DNA of 64,000 nt. It comes from Ascaphus truei (lineage: Eukaryota > Chordata > Amphibia > Anura > Ascaphidae). The translations under genes and the position numbers were made by a program. Positions 46,086 to 58,113 of the stretch are shown here, in pieces. The notes beneath the pieces were generated by a model. It was not told where the DNA came from and ran no database searches. It saw nothing but the letters and a program-made list of their open reading frames with translations. The stretch covers positions 5,148,876 through 5,212,875 of the forward strand of contig CM071569.1 in the NCBI GenBank assembly GCA_036426205.1, read 5' to 3'. Within the stretch, counting starts at the first letter, position 1; the number at the start of each line of letters is the position of its first letter.

Positions 46086-46334
46086 CTTACATAGAGGACT
46101 AGCAGAGGAGGCGCAGCGAGCGAGGTAAAGGACTCTGGCAGAAGCATTTAGTATTGATTGGAGTAGGGGGACAGTTGGGAGGAAATTACAGTGATCGAGA
46201 CGTGACATTATGAGGGAGTGAATTAAAACTGTGGTTGTATCTCAGGTAAGGATGGGCCGGATTCTGGCAACTTGTTAATATATTTACTTCCAAGTGGCAA
46301 AGTGACTTGCTGCGGGAAACACTAGATCTCCCAC

Positions 46335-46720
46335 TTCAAAGTTTAGGCCAGGTCCCCAGTGGCCGCTGCGGCGCTCCGCACACCAGATACACACCTCTAT
46401 CAGGCAGGCCCCAGTAGCTTCTTGTGTGGACGCTCACGTATCGTGATGGGGCGTGGGCTGGCAGGGAAGACTAGAATTGTGTCTACCCGTGCCGTGATCA
46501 CATGGTCAGCGGGCAGCCAATGGAAGGGCAGATATGCCACGTCATGGCCGCGCCCCGTCATGGCCGCTGCCCCCATGCGCATCCCATCGCTCCCCTACAG
46601 ACCGCAGATCACGGCTTTAATCTGTGCACGCGCCGGCAGGTCACTAGGCGTGCGTCCAGCAGTAAACACTGGGGCCGTAGTATTCAATGGGTGTGTATAT
46701 TTGTTCTCATATAGCACAGC
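46335..46720. repeat. GC-rich block
   Basis: CpG-rich sequence with a 196-codon plus-strand frame (46359-46949) that has no recognisable domain and runs into a retroelement tail, so I do not call a gene. Confidence 0.35.
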
Positions 46721-46893
46721 AGCGTGTGCAGCTGTTTATATAACTTCCTGGGCACATGTCCCTCTCTCTCTAATCCTAACACAAAGGAAGATTACAGTAT
46801 CTCAGGGTCACAATGATTTGAAACCATTTTACCTGTGTCTAATTAGTCACCATTTCTTCTCCCCTATCAGATCATTCACAATTTGTCCCATGA

Positions 46894-47610
46894 TTGTATT
46901 GTATGTCTTTCTTTATATAGCGCCAAAAGTGTACTCAGCGCTTCACTAACAATACAGTACAGGGAATTATTATTATACAATAAGTGCAGACAATAGGAAA
47001 GGAAACCCCTGCCCCGAAGAGCTTACAATGTAAGAGGTTTAATGGGAAACTTACAGAGACAGCAGGTGAGGGAGTAAGTGCTGTAGATGGCAGTGCTTGG
47101 TCACAATGGGTGGTAGGAGTGACTGAGTGTGGGACATTAGCCATGAGGGCAGGCTATTGGGATGCTTGATTTGTGGGGTAAAATTTAAGGAGGTCAGTGT
47201 TAAATGAAAAGGTTAATACCATTTACAGGGGAAGAGGTGGCAGGGAGGCATGAGTGAGATCAGGTGTGTATGTCTGGCTGCAGGCTTAGGGAAGATCCCC
47301 AGCAGCAGGAAGGAGTAGATAAAGGGTGTGAATAGAGGATTTGTGTGGGTGTTTTTTATTTAGGGTAAAGAAGTTGTTGGGAGAGAGGTGTATAAATAAT
47401 GGTGCAGTGGGGAGTGGAGATGTTGTAGAGAACAGAAATGCTCACAAAGGAGTGAGGAAACAGTAAACAGAAAAAGAAATAGGGAGGGCATAGTGAGATG
47501 CAGGAGGAGAAAGTTCCAGGGTACTGGAGGATAAAAGTGTACAAATAAATCACAGATGTTAAAAGAGAATGTCTCACAGTGGCAAAGTTGTAATGCAGAG
47601 TCCAGATCTT
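46894..47610 (-). mobile_element. Retroelement 3' tail, antisense uninterrupted copy
   Basis: The reverse complement matches 16355-16597 plus 17267-17783 across its length. Its tail (TTGTATTGTATGTCTTTCTT at 46895 and GAAGAGCTTACAATGTAAG at about 47017) is the antisense of the shared 3' end. It provides the empty site that defines the LTR insertion at 16598. Confidence 0.8.
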
Positions 47611-47941
47611 CCTCCAATCTTCACATGATAATAGGTACTCTAGGATGCCCAAGTGAGTACACAAGGGAGGCTCTTCTAAGCATGAGAACAGGGCCTATAA
47701 CGGCATCTCAACTCAATTTGCAGTAGCAACGCATCGTTGACCACTCAGGCAGTGAAGGAGTTAACATATGTAGTAAGTTTACTACAGGCCACACCTTTGT
47801 AACCAACACAAAACTATTTTTGGTTTGTACTGCACTTGTCTATACTTACTGTATATACTGTACACACATACAGTACTAGGGGGTTGATACATTTTCCACT
47901 GATAAAAAGTACTTGTTTGATTTGATTGCCATAAATATTAT

Positions 47942-47942
<1 letters not shown>

Positions 47943-48005
<63 letters not shown>
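47943..48005. repeat. (AAT)n(ATT)n palindromic microsatellite
   Basis: About ten AAT units pass directly into about ten ATT units, a near-perfect inverted repeat able to form a cruciform. Confidence 0.95.
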
Positions 48006-48006
<1 letters not shown>

Positions 48007-48009
48007 TTA

Positions 48010-49550
48010 AAACATTTAAGATTATAGAAGAGACCAAACACAAGGAAAGATACAATAAAGAATGGGACGGCACTGTAGCTATTAAATTCCGGACTGGTTG
48101 TGGTTCATTAATTAAATGCCTGGGTAAACATGTACGTACTGTATTGAGCCTGTTTTTATCGATTTCCACAGAGGGGTTCTCTTGGACTGTACGAGGCAGG
48201 CTGCTCTCCATCCTCCCGCTGCTGTAATTAGCTGATGCTTCTGAGATTCAGGAAGCCGACAACTGAGTTTTTCTTAATTCTCACACAATGGCAAACATAC
48301 AGTAGGTCTATGAGCAAATACTGCTGGCATCCAGTACTGTAGGTACAACATATAGAAACCAAATACAGTTGGAGGACATGCCCTTTATAGTGAATACATT
48401 TACTTTCCCCATTTCTACGTGGGTGGTTCCTAACCACTAAATGGGGGCAGAATAAACTATTCCACGTTCTATTTTGTCCTAACTGTAAATGCCCTTTGAA
48501 CAACAAGGGAAGGACATCACATTCCATATTGGATTGGCATTGTCCTGTCTACCAGAAATGATGGTTTTAATAATACTGTCAAGGGAGGGATATGGGGAAA
48601 GATATACTGTTAGTTCACTGCTTTGCCTTTTCTTTCCATAAATAGGACCGCAGGATATACAACTCCAGGTAGAGAATCTCTTTTTAATTATACGAGACAC
48701 AGTGTCCGGGAGCATCTATTCCAGATATTGCTTCTATATTGTAATACACCTTCAGGAAAGTAAGTGCTGATCCGACTGCCAGTGGAAGGCTGGAAATAAA
48801 TAAAGGAAAAGGTTAGTATTTTAATGATGAAATATTCAGCACTGCACCAACCCACTGTAAAACAGAGCTGGGAGATATGTAGGACCTCTAGTTTCATCTG
48901 ACATGTGCCTAAACGCCCGTATTCCCCAATGCCTCAATAACTCTTGAAATGATCTGTCTGTCTTTTGCTTATGATCTGCAGCATGATTAAAACAGGATAA
49001 TAAAACTGGGGGGGATATCCTACAGGGGGAATATTATTGATGGTATGAAAATGATTGTCTTACGATTGTAACAGGACACTGTCTGCAAATCGAAGTCTAA
49101 CTCAAAAGTATTTCCATGGGAAGCCAGGTCCCCCTCTTACCTCCGGGCTGCGTGAGGGGGATGGCTGTGAGGTTGCTGCGATGCAGGGAGCGGGAGAGCG
49201 GGTTGCCGGCGTTACGCCGAGGGCACCGCCATCTTGCCCGAATGCCGCGCATGCTCAGTAGCAGCTCGCGCATGCGCAGATGACATCTGGAGTTGCGGTG
49301 GCCATTACACCCGTAGCTCTGCAGGGGAACTGCAACTCCCATGAACCTCTGGGAGTAGAGGCATGACCCACAGCAGCCGATAGGGCTTCCGGAATTCCCT
49401 GTAACACACTGATACATTTGGCACGCTCAGCGGGACCATGCCAATCAGAGCAGGGATGCAAAAGGGGAAGGTAGGGTCTGAGTGTCAGTGGCACCCAAAC
49501 TAGGCCAGATCACCCCCAGTAGGCCCCAGCTAGGCCCCGATTCACAGTAG
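48010..49550. other. No gene seen
   Basis: Frames to about 106 codons, no domains. 49120-49420 is CpG-rich with GCGCATGCTCAGTAGC and GCGCATGCGCAGATG words. Confidence 0.4.
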
Positions 49551-49784
49551 CTTGTAGTTGCTGCAGGGAAGGCCTCTTAGATAGGGATGCTTCCCCGTTG
49601 TACTGTCTACTGTCAGGGACACAGTGAGGACGTCGCACGATGATTGCGACCTGTGGTCTGGGACCAGACCACCTCTGTTGTAAGAGACTCTATATGGTGA
49701 TATTATCAACGCCGGAATCCACCCCACGTGGAAGCGGATACCATTGCGGACGACGACAACGTTGGATCAGACGGATCCCCTTGT

Positions 49785-49912
49785 TAATCTACATGATCTG
49801 TTATTTATATTATCTGTTATTTATTTGATTACCACATGTATTACTACTGTGAAGCGCTATGTACACTAATGGCGCTATATAAATAAAGACATACAATACA
49901 ATACAATACAAT
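49785..49912 (+). mobile_element. SINE/LINE 3' tail
   Basis: GTGAAGCGCTATGTACAC, GGCGCTATATAAATAAAG and ACATACAATACAATACAATA match the tail at 17700-17783 and end in a short (ACAAT)n run. Confidence 0.75.
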
Positions 49913-50345
49913 TAGCCCCGGGCAGGTACCCAACTAAGTGCACCAACACTTCACAGGATAGCGCTATCTCCTACACTTTTGGGTGGGCCCCGACATTGGG
50001 GGAAAAGGGCATCAGTGTATTGGTGCCAAGCACCCTATGTACTTTGAGGACACTCAATGGTGGTACGGGGCTTGGCCTATTATACTGTGTGGTACAGGGT
50101 ACTGTTATAGTGTGTTCAGTAAAGGTTGTTGTTATATACCTGTGTGTGGTTATTATTGCTCCTGTAAGGGGCTTATCCCACCACGTTGGGATCCCTTCCA
50201 GGTGGAGGAGCTGCACTGAGACGAACCAGAATCACCCCAGGCTTCCAGTGGGGGAGGCTCAGGCCTCCTGGTTGCCAACAGGTAATAGCAACACTGGTAG
50301 TTCCTTCCCAGGAACGGGGGAACTAGGGCTACACATATATTCCTT
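49913..50345 (+). mobile_element. Possible LTR-like or non-autonomous retroelement sequence
   Basis: TTATACTGTGTGGTAC and AGTAAAGGTTGTTG resemble LTR control sequence, and the segment ends GGGCTACA. No matching target duplication was found. Confidence 0.25.
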
Positions 50346-51480
50346 TATAAATGAACGTTACTTTGTTGGAGGCTGTCCGTGCTCGTTAAGGTGATACTTC
50401 TGTCATTTCCCTGTTATACACTCTGTAACATCCATAATATCTCCTCATCTCGTTGATAGGATTCCTGTTTGTAAAGTAATTTTCCACCTTCACAGCCATG
50501 CAACGTTGTCAGAACAGGCTGTGTTTTGGTTAACGACTTTTCAATAATAAAGTCGGCATCTTTTAGAACTGTGTCAGGTAATTAAGATGTTAGCAGAAAA
50601 TAGAAGACGCCTTACCTGTTACAGCACAGTGTTCCATTCCATGGTGTGGCCTGTGAAACCATCAGAACGATGTATCGTAATTATTAGTGAGGCACTCCAC
50701 TAATTCCTAAATTGGGTCATTAATACGACTCGTGGAATGAAGCTTAGTCATGCTCCAAATTGCCAAAAATTAAACAAGTTGGCAGTGGCAAGTGTGCATG
50801 GTATTTAGATCATGGGATAGAACACAATACTTGTTTGTATTGGACTATGGATTGTTTCTTACAGACTTATCGAGAGCTACACAATTCTTCTATTTACCAT
50901 GATGTCAGAGACTGTGATATTTACGATGCAAATAGAAACTATTATGTAAGCTCTGTTATCTTCTGTGGTATATTTCAAACTATGAGGGTGTTATTCATCA
51001 AGCCCCATTACGGCGTTAACCTCCGTTGTCTTTGTGCGTGAACCCATAAAGGATCCTAATGAATCTGGGCGATAGCAGTAGGGATACCCAAGAAACAATG
51101 GGGTTTTTCTCTCTCTCACTCTGGGGAAGCAGCTGTTGGTTTACAGTGCTACTTATAGGGCTCATTCTACATTACTGGAGGGGCAGATTCCAGGACAAAA
51201 GTCCCCGTTGATGTCGATGAGTAATTTCATCTCAAAACACCCCCGATAGGCCTAATATAGAGTAAGCCTCTCAGTTGGCACACAATTGAAATATAATAGG
51301 CACGGGGCTTAACCCACCTTGAGAATAGTTAAGTGTGGCACCTTGAACATAATGTAGTTAACAGTGACAAATAAAACACTGACAGCCACAGTACAGCACT
51401 TCGGAGGTCGTGAATCTGAAGCTTATACAACTCTTTGGGGCCTTTTCTCGTAGCTCCGAAGTGTGACAAACCACTTCCAT
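50346..51480. other. No gene seen
   Basis: The 93-codon frame at 50760-51041 has no recognisable domain. 50985-51070 resembles another MITE end (GGTGTTATTCATCAAGCCCC). Confidence 0.4.
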
Positions 51481-51561
51481 GGAGCCCTTTAGAAGTGGAT
51501 GTGCATGCTTTACTATTCTGTAAGCACTTCTTGCATGTCAAATCCGGGTTTAAATGGCTCT

Positions 51562-51684
51562 TTTAGAAGCGGTTTCATTCCGGATCTGCCAATCCGATTG
51601 GTTTGTCAAAAAAAGCCTCAAACTCGCAATTTTTGTTATGACAACTGCAATCCTCGTAGCTCCGTTAGGCAAACCGCTTCTAAA
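51562..51684. repeat. Foldback element with TTTAGAAGCGGTTT arms
   Basis: Perfect 14-bp inverted repeats TTTAGAAGCGGTTT (51562-51575) and AAACCGCTTCTAAA (51671-51684) enclose 95 bp. Related words occur at 51405-51500 and at 55140-55215. Confidence 0.75.
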
Positions 51685-52149
51685 CACTCGTCTCAAGGGC
51701 AGCGAGATTGGGATTCTGTGTTCCATCCAGAGCCTGAAATATGGGTTTGGCTAGGAGACCAAAACCCAAAAATCAGACTGGGGATGGAGTTAGCCCCATC
51801 TCAGGTCATGACCAGGGAGGTTCCAGGCGGTTCCCCTCTCCCCCCGCCTTGTACCGACCTGGCCGCTGTGACGCCCTGCCTCGTGGTACCGTGACCGAGG
51901 GCCTCTGCTTCCCCTTCCCGCGGGGAGCAGCCTTAGTGCCACGTGCTGGTTTCGCAGCCGCCGATCCAACCATGCCTCGTCATGGTTTTCCGCCTCGACT
52001 TGAAGGCAGAACTGCTCTGCCATCGATGCCATGCTGCTGTGTGGGGGGGGGGGGGAATTCTCGCTTAACTTCCGGTGCTTAGCTGGGCCCTGAGCTATTC
52101 AAGCGCTGCGTGTGCGCTCGCCAAGCTGTTCTAAGCCTATCGCCGCTAC

Positions 52150-52990
52150 GCAGTCCCCACACAGTCACCCATATACACACGCGCGCGCCCTGCGTGTGCC
52201 CGTATACACACGCACGCATTTCCGTGTGCCCATATACACACGCGCGCATTTCCGTGTGCCCATATACACACGCGCATTTCCGTGTGCCCATATACACACG
52301 CGCGCATTTCCGTGTGCCCATATACACGAGCGCATTTCCGTGTGCCCATATACACGAGCGCATTTCCGTGAGCCCATATACACATGCGCGTCTCCGTGTG
52401 CCCCTATACACGCGCGCATCTACGCGTGCCCCTATACACGCGCACATCTACTCGCACGCATCCACATGCGCCAATACCCACGCGCCTCCATGTGCGCCCA
52501 TACACACGCGCCTTTACGTGCGCCAATACCCACACAGTCACCCATATACACACGCGCGTGCCTCTGCGTGTGCCCATATACACACGCGCGCCCTGCATGT
52601 GCCCATATACATACGCGCGTGCCTCTGCGTGTGCCCATATACACACGCGCGCCCTGCATGTGCCCATATACATACGCGCGCGCCCTGCGTGCGCCCGTAT
52701 ACACGCGCGCATTTCCGTGTGCCCATATACACACACGCGCGCATTTCCGTATGCCCGTATACACACGCGCGCATTTCCGTGTGCCCATATACACGAGCGC
52801 ATTTCCGTGAGCCCATATACACATGCGCCCCTATAACCTCGCACGCATCCACGTGCGCCAATACCCACGCACCTCCTTGTGCGCCCATACACACGCGCCT
52901 TTACGTGCGCCAATACCCACTCGCGCATCTACGTGCGCCCATACACCCGCGCGCATCCACGTGCACCCATCCGCACTCGCGCCCTTCCGC
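52150..52990. repeat. CG-rich minisatellite, 26-30-bp units
   Basis: The dominant unit is TACACACGCGCGCATTTCCG followed by TGTGCCCATA (30 bp). Units with CGCCTTTACGTGCGCC and CATCTACGTGC vary in length between about 26 and 30 bp. It is extremely rich in CG and CA/TG steps. Overlapping His/Arg/Ala/Pro-rich frames (up to 294 codons) are artefacts. Confidence 0.93.
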
Positions 52991-53127
52991 CTGAATTAAT
53001 TGGGGAATTCCGATAAAAGTAACCAAGCATAAATGCTAAACATTGTGATTCCCATTAACAAGTATTTATCCTCTAATAATTACTACAGTATATTTATATA
53101 GTTTATAATGACACTAGATAAAGCTCT

Positions 53128-53318
53128 ATTGACATCTATGTGTGCCCATACACACGCGGGCATATACGTGTGCCCATACACACGCGCGCATCCATGTGTG
53201 CCCATACACCCGCGGGCATCAACGTGTGCCCATACACCCGCGGGCATCCACGTGTGCCCATACACCCGCGGGCATCCACGTGTGCCCATACACCCGCGGG
53301 CATCCACGTGTGCCCTTT
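53128..53318. repeat. 28-bp CG-rich minisatellite (second block)
   Basis: About seven units of GTGTGCCCATACACCCGCGG followed by GCATCCAC, related to the first block but of different length and more uniform. It is separated from the first block by about 130 bp of AT-rich sequence and ends in a T-run at 53314. Confidence 0.93.
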
Positions 53319-53344
53319 TTTTTTATTTTATTTTTTTTAAATTT

Positions 53345-54420
53345 ATAGCTTATAGTATACATGCCTACCTACCCATACGTATGCACCGATTTACATGCAC
53401 CCATGTACACATATAACGTGCCCTTATACACATATATATATATACCTGCACACACAACTGCACATAATCGTCCCGAGCGCATCAGCGTGTGTCCCCGCGC
53501 CGAAACTTTAACTGCGGGGGCAGACCGTGAAGCGCCAACCTTGGCCGCCCACCCCTACGCGCTTACCCCCGGCCTAGGGCCGCAACCACTAAGAGCTGCT
53601 GCACTAGCCTATACATGCGTATATCTCCACCTACGTATACATGCATACCCATATACACATGTACATACACACCCACATACCTGCACATAACACCCATAAA
53701 TACCTGTACGTACATCCACATATATACCCACGCACATATACATATATATACCCATACCACACAATATATATACATATATATATATATATATACATACATA
53801 TATACACACACATATACATATACATCTATATATATACCCATACCATACATATACATATATATATACACACCCATATACATATATATACCCATACCACATA
53901 TATATACCCATACCACACATATATACATATATATACACACATATACATATACATCTATATATATACCCATACCATACATATACATATATATATATACACA
54001 CCCACATACATATATATACCCATACCACATATATATACCCATACCACACATATATACATATATATACCCATACCACACATATATACATATATATACCCAT
54101 ACCACACATATATATATATATATATATACCCATACCACACATATATATATATGCCCATACCACACATATATACATATATATACCCATACCACACATATAT
54201 ACATATATATACCCATACCACACATATATATATATATACCCATACCACACATATATATATATATATACTCATACCACACATATATACATATATGCCCATA
54301 CCACACATATATACATATATGCCCATACCACACATATATACATATATGCCCATACCACACATACATATATTACCACATATACAATGCCCATACCACACAT
54401 ATATACCACCACGTTATTTA
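53345..54420. repeat. TA/CA-rich minisatellite, CCATACCACACATATATA units
   Basis: Units of about 28-36 bp built on CATACCACACATATATAC and varying TA tracts. A GC-rich interruption lies at 53465-53620. The 424- and 262-codon frames through it (Tyr/Ile/His/Pro) are repeat artefacts. Confidence 0.93.
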
Positions 54421-54424
54421 TTTA

Positions 54425-55135
54425 TATAGCTTTATCCGGCGACCGGGGGGGGGGGGGGGGAGGCCTCTGCCCGCGCCACGTGGGACTGCGCCCCAGCCCC
54501 GAACGGGCCCGACGGAGCAGCCCCCACATGGGACACACGCGCCGCCATCCTCGGCGGACCCCACTCTCCACGCAACCAGCATCCCTCTGCTCCTCCCCCC
54601 GGGGTGCCCCTACCCATGGCAGCCGCCGCGGCTATGCAGATGGAGGCACCTCGCCCGCACAACGCCGCGGGAGCAGGTAGCCCCCCCCCCCCCCCAGAGA
54701 AGAGCGGGGGGAAAACCGTCGGCCCCTCTGCCCGCCAGACCCCCTCTGTCCATGCTTAAATGCGACCCGCCCCCCCAGCTCCATGCTGCGCGCCGCAGAT
54801 GGAGGGGGGACGGGCCGCTACACTACTGGGTCCCTCTCCTCACGGCATCCCGCCTCCCCCTCAACCGCCGATTCAAAAATCGCGGCTAACAGGAGGGGGG
54901 GTGCCCAGATTGATTGAACCCCCCTTTCGGGGCCTTACCTTAATTTAACCTGCGGGAGGAGAGGGACGTCCAAATCGTCTGGCGGGCAGCCAAAGAGATG
55001 TGTCTGCCCGCCAGCATGCCTTAAGTAGGCCTTCCGTGAACTCCCCCCTGTGCTGGGAGGGAGGTGTGGGGCGGCTCAGCGAGGGGAAGGCCGGACCCGC
55101 ACCCCCCCGGTCATGAACCCCCCGCGCTATGCTAG
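54425..55135. repeat. GC-rich block with G- and C-runs
   Basis: Contains a G-run at about 54447-54461 and a C-run at about 54680-54694 and is strongly CpG-rich. Frames on both strands are Pro/Arg/Gly/Ala-rich with no domain. It might be a CpG island, but without any flanking exon I treat it as part of the repeat block. Confidence 0.4.
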
Positions 55136-55139
55136 GGGG

Positions 55140-55215
55140 TGCCGCTTCGTCTCGCTTCTAAAGCACGTACAATCCGTGCGGTTTGTCACTTTATTTAGAA
55201 GCGGTTTAGAAGAAG
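55140..55215. repeat. Foldback element related to 51562-51684
   Basis: CGCTTCTAAAGCACGTAC and TTTAGAAGCGGTTTAGAAG with GTGCGGTTTGTCAC repeat the arm words of the left copy, shorter and rearranged. Confidence 0.55.
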
Positions 55216-55564
55216 TGATTTGTGATAGAGAATACCGTTTTTTTTCTCACATTTCATCTGCTTGTTGTGAACATTCCAAGTCGTCTGATTTGCCAATGGC
55301 CGCTTCAGAGCTGTTAGAATGAGCCCTTTTACCGTTGCTCACGCAAGCACATACATAAATAGAAAAAATGCAAATACTTGCATAGAATACACTTACACTG
55401 CATCTCCAGGATCATTCGCAAAACCATATAGGCCACGCCTTCAGGGAAAGTGCTTTTCACATTTATTTTGGAGGTGAGCTGCTAGACGCCACTAAACATG
55501 TCATATCCCTGAGTCACGTATGCAGAGTTAACAATGTAGGGCAACGGGTTTGGAACATATAGGG

Positions 55565-55753
55565 CAGGGAGTATTCAACTCCAGTTCTCAAGGCCACCAC
55601 AGTATCGGTTCTAAGGATATCCCTGCTTCAGTCACAGGAGGTCTCAATCAGTGGCTCAGTCGAAGACCGAGCCACTGATTGAGCCTCCTGTGCTGAAGCA
55701 GGGATGTCCCAATATCTGATCTGTTGGTGACGCTTGAGGACTGGAGTTGGCTG
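55565..55753. mobile_element. Palindromic hAT-type MITE, copy F, with perfect 8-bp duplication
   Basis: CAGGGAGTATTCAACTCCAG to GGACTGGAGTTGGCTG. The flanking ATATAGGG at 55557-55564 and 55754-55761 is a perfect 8-bp direct repeat, the hAT signature. This copy anchors the classification of the family. Confidence 0.9.
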
Positions 55754-55761
55754 ATATAGGG

Positions 55762-55938
55762 GCTAATTTCCCAAAGTCTCCCAGACGCAAAACTTAGAGC
55801 AAAACTGTTGCAAACTCACTACACCATATTTACTAATGAAGAGAATTTCAACAGGAATGTTTCCTCCTGGCTAAATCTGCTGTAGTATCTTTGCCCTGGT
55901 TCTGCAGCCAGGAGACTTGGATAAATAAGTCCCACCGT
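55762..55938. mobile_element. TGTATCAAAG-family member adjacent to copy F
   Basis: GGCTAATTTCCCAAAGTCTC at the left and GCAGCCAGGAGACTTGG at the right are inverted family ends. It directly abuts the MITE duplication. Confidence 0.6.
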
Positions 55939-55939
55939 A

Positions 55940-57115
55940 CCCAACTGTCATAAAGCAATCCTTCCCAGGCTTAACCCATCTAGACAAACAAAGAAGCAAT
56001 CTGACATTAATGGATTTCTCCCATAGCCTTTAAGGTGATACTGTAAGTCAAGGTTTTCGTGTTTCAAGCACCATCAATGGATATTAAGAATGAGTCCCTT
56101 TGCATCTGGAGCAGCCAGCTCTCTGTTTCTGTTCCACCAACTCTTATTTTGCCCTTGCCTGCTATTAGAAGTGGAAGGAAGGCTCAAGGCGCTGTCTTAA
56201 TTACCAACTTATATTGGAGTTGCAGTAGAGTGAAATGGCTCAGCCCTGTAATACCTTATCTACCATTCAGTGTTTCCTAATTTAATATATGTGTAATTAC
56301 TTTTTATTTGGGAGTCTGGAAGCCTAAAGACATCACACAAAGTACAGTATGCATAGTTTTGGTTGGGCATAGTATCTCTGTTGGTGCCTGTGTGGGTATT
56401 GTACATTACTGCCATTCCACCTCACTTGTAGCAGTTATTATATGGAGAAAAGAGAGTCGGTAGGAGTAGACTTCCTTAAAGGAGTAATCCAAGCAAAATA
56501 TCCTACAGATAATAGTTACTAAATATTGTGTTTTTAATTCAACCCATAATGCCATTTTTAATGAGTTTTAATATAGTGAGCATCCTTTGATTTCTATCGC
56601 AGGTTTTAGCCCACCTCCCCAGCAGTGCAAGATATTTCCAACACTTTCCATGTTTGTGATAATTTGTTGCCAATATTCCCAGCAGTTTGAGCTGCAAACT
56701 GTAACAATAGATAATGTGACCATAGTAATATAAGAATACATTGTAGCTGCTGAGTTACAGTACACTGACTGAAGGACTGATTGAAACTGAAAGGCGGCCA
56801 TTTAGTGAACCGTGGGAAGCAGGAGCTTTGCTATTCGATCATGGGAGAACGAATCGATCTGAAGCTTAGGTAATTATTTTTCAATAAACATAATCAAAGG
56901 CTGCATATATTAAAACAAATTTTAAAAAAATGTGTGTGTGCCGAAGTGAAACTTCTTTGTCTTTTCTCACAGACATTGTATTTGTGATAGTGATATTTTT
57001 AATTAAAAATCAAAACACAATTTCAGTGACAAAACTCATGAAGAACTATGGCTTAGAACGCGCGTGCTCGACACACACCCCGTTTGAGCAATTTGAACTT
57101 CTATAATTATACTAA
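55940..57115. other. No gene seen
   Basis: The frames at 56059-56280 and 56568-56801 have no domain. Confidence 0.45.
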
Positions 57116-57125
57116 CTGTGAATTA

Positions 57126-57475
57126 TTTGTGTGTGTGTGTGTGTGTGCACGCGTCACTGTATGTGTGTGCACGCACATGTCACTCTGTGTGTGTGTAAGC
57201 GCGTCACTGTGTGTGTGTGCGTGTCACTGTGTGCACGCATGTCACTCTGTGTGTATGTGTGTCACTGTGTGTGTGTCACTCTGTGAGTGTGTGTCACTCT
57301 GTGAGTGTGTGTCACTCTGTGAGTGTGTGTCACTGTGTGTGAGACACTGTGTGTGTGACACTGTGTGTGTGTCTCTGTGTGTGTGTGTGTGTCACTGTGT
57401 GTGTGTCTCTGTGTGTGTGTGTGTGTGTCACTGTGTGTGTGTCACTCTGTGTGTGTCACTATGTTTGTGTGTGTT
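57126..57475. repeat. (TG)n with TGTCACTGTG minisatellite
   Basis: TGTGTGTG runs alternate with TCACTGTG or TCACTCTGTGAGTG. The Cys/Val-rich frames are artefacts. Confidence 0.95.
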
Positions 57476-57479
57476 TCAA

Positions 57480-57760
57480 CCTCGGGGGACGTTGCTGCCC
57501 GTGTTCCCTGGCTCCTCTTCTCCCCCTTGGTCCGGTTTACGTGTTGTGAATGCGCAGAAGCCCACGACGCGCATGCGCAGAGGCCCACGGCCCGTGGTGC
57601 ACATTTGCAGAGGGCCATGGTGCGTATGCGGCCCACAACCTCTTGTGCGTTTAGTGTAAGCTCCATGCGGGCTACAATGCTGGGGGTTTTTGCACATGCG
57701 CGAGCGCAACGGCCACACGCGACTAGTGCGCGCCCATTAGTTCCATGACGACACCTGCGT
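57480..57760. other. CpG-bearing non-coding sequence
   Basis: Repeated GCGCAGA-GCCCACG words (TGCGCAGAAGCCCACGACGC and GCGCAGAGGCCCACGGC) suggest a short tandem origin. No coding evidence. Confidence 0.4.
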
Positions 57761-58113
57761 TATGGTTTTTCATTACAAGACAAAGATTTTTCCCATGAAA
57801 ACCATGTAGGTGCCAGCAAAGAAGTTTCACTACAAGAATGACTTTAAGTCCCACTCGGATTGCCTTTACATGGGCAATGGGACGTACCAAATGTTTCTTC
57901 TCTTGCAGTCAGTTGTCTTCTTATGTACAGTAAAAGCTAACCGACTATGAGCTACAGCTACTGTACCTAAAACATTGGCATCAAATATAATAAACTTTGT
58001 AAGCACATTTCTTACATTTAACACAGATGCGCTGTTGGGCCTGTTGGGCCTGTCGGGCCTAATGGGAATGTTACATACGTGTCTCTTCCGCCTACTTTCT
58101 GACGCACTCAGGT

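Larger units (their letters stand above)
44965..46255. mobile_element. Retroelement-derived repeat split by two MITEs
   Basis: Three non-coding pieces (44965-45114, 45458 to about 45820, about 46086-46255) read as one interrupted sequence. The middle piece contains GTGGGGCGTAGTCCTTGTGC and the last contains TACAGTGATCGAGACGTGAC and ACATTATGAGGGAGTGAATT. No coding frame survives. Confidence 0.5.

Noticed and set aside
46359..46949. 196-codon frame
   Set aside because: It has no recognisable domain and its 3' part lies in an antisense retroelement tail.
52110..54889. Open frames of 294, 262 and 424 codons
   Set aside because: They run through CG-rich and TA/CA minisatellites, are mirrored on the other strand and contain no non-repeat domain.
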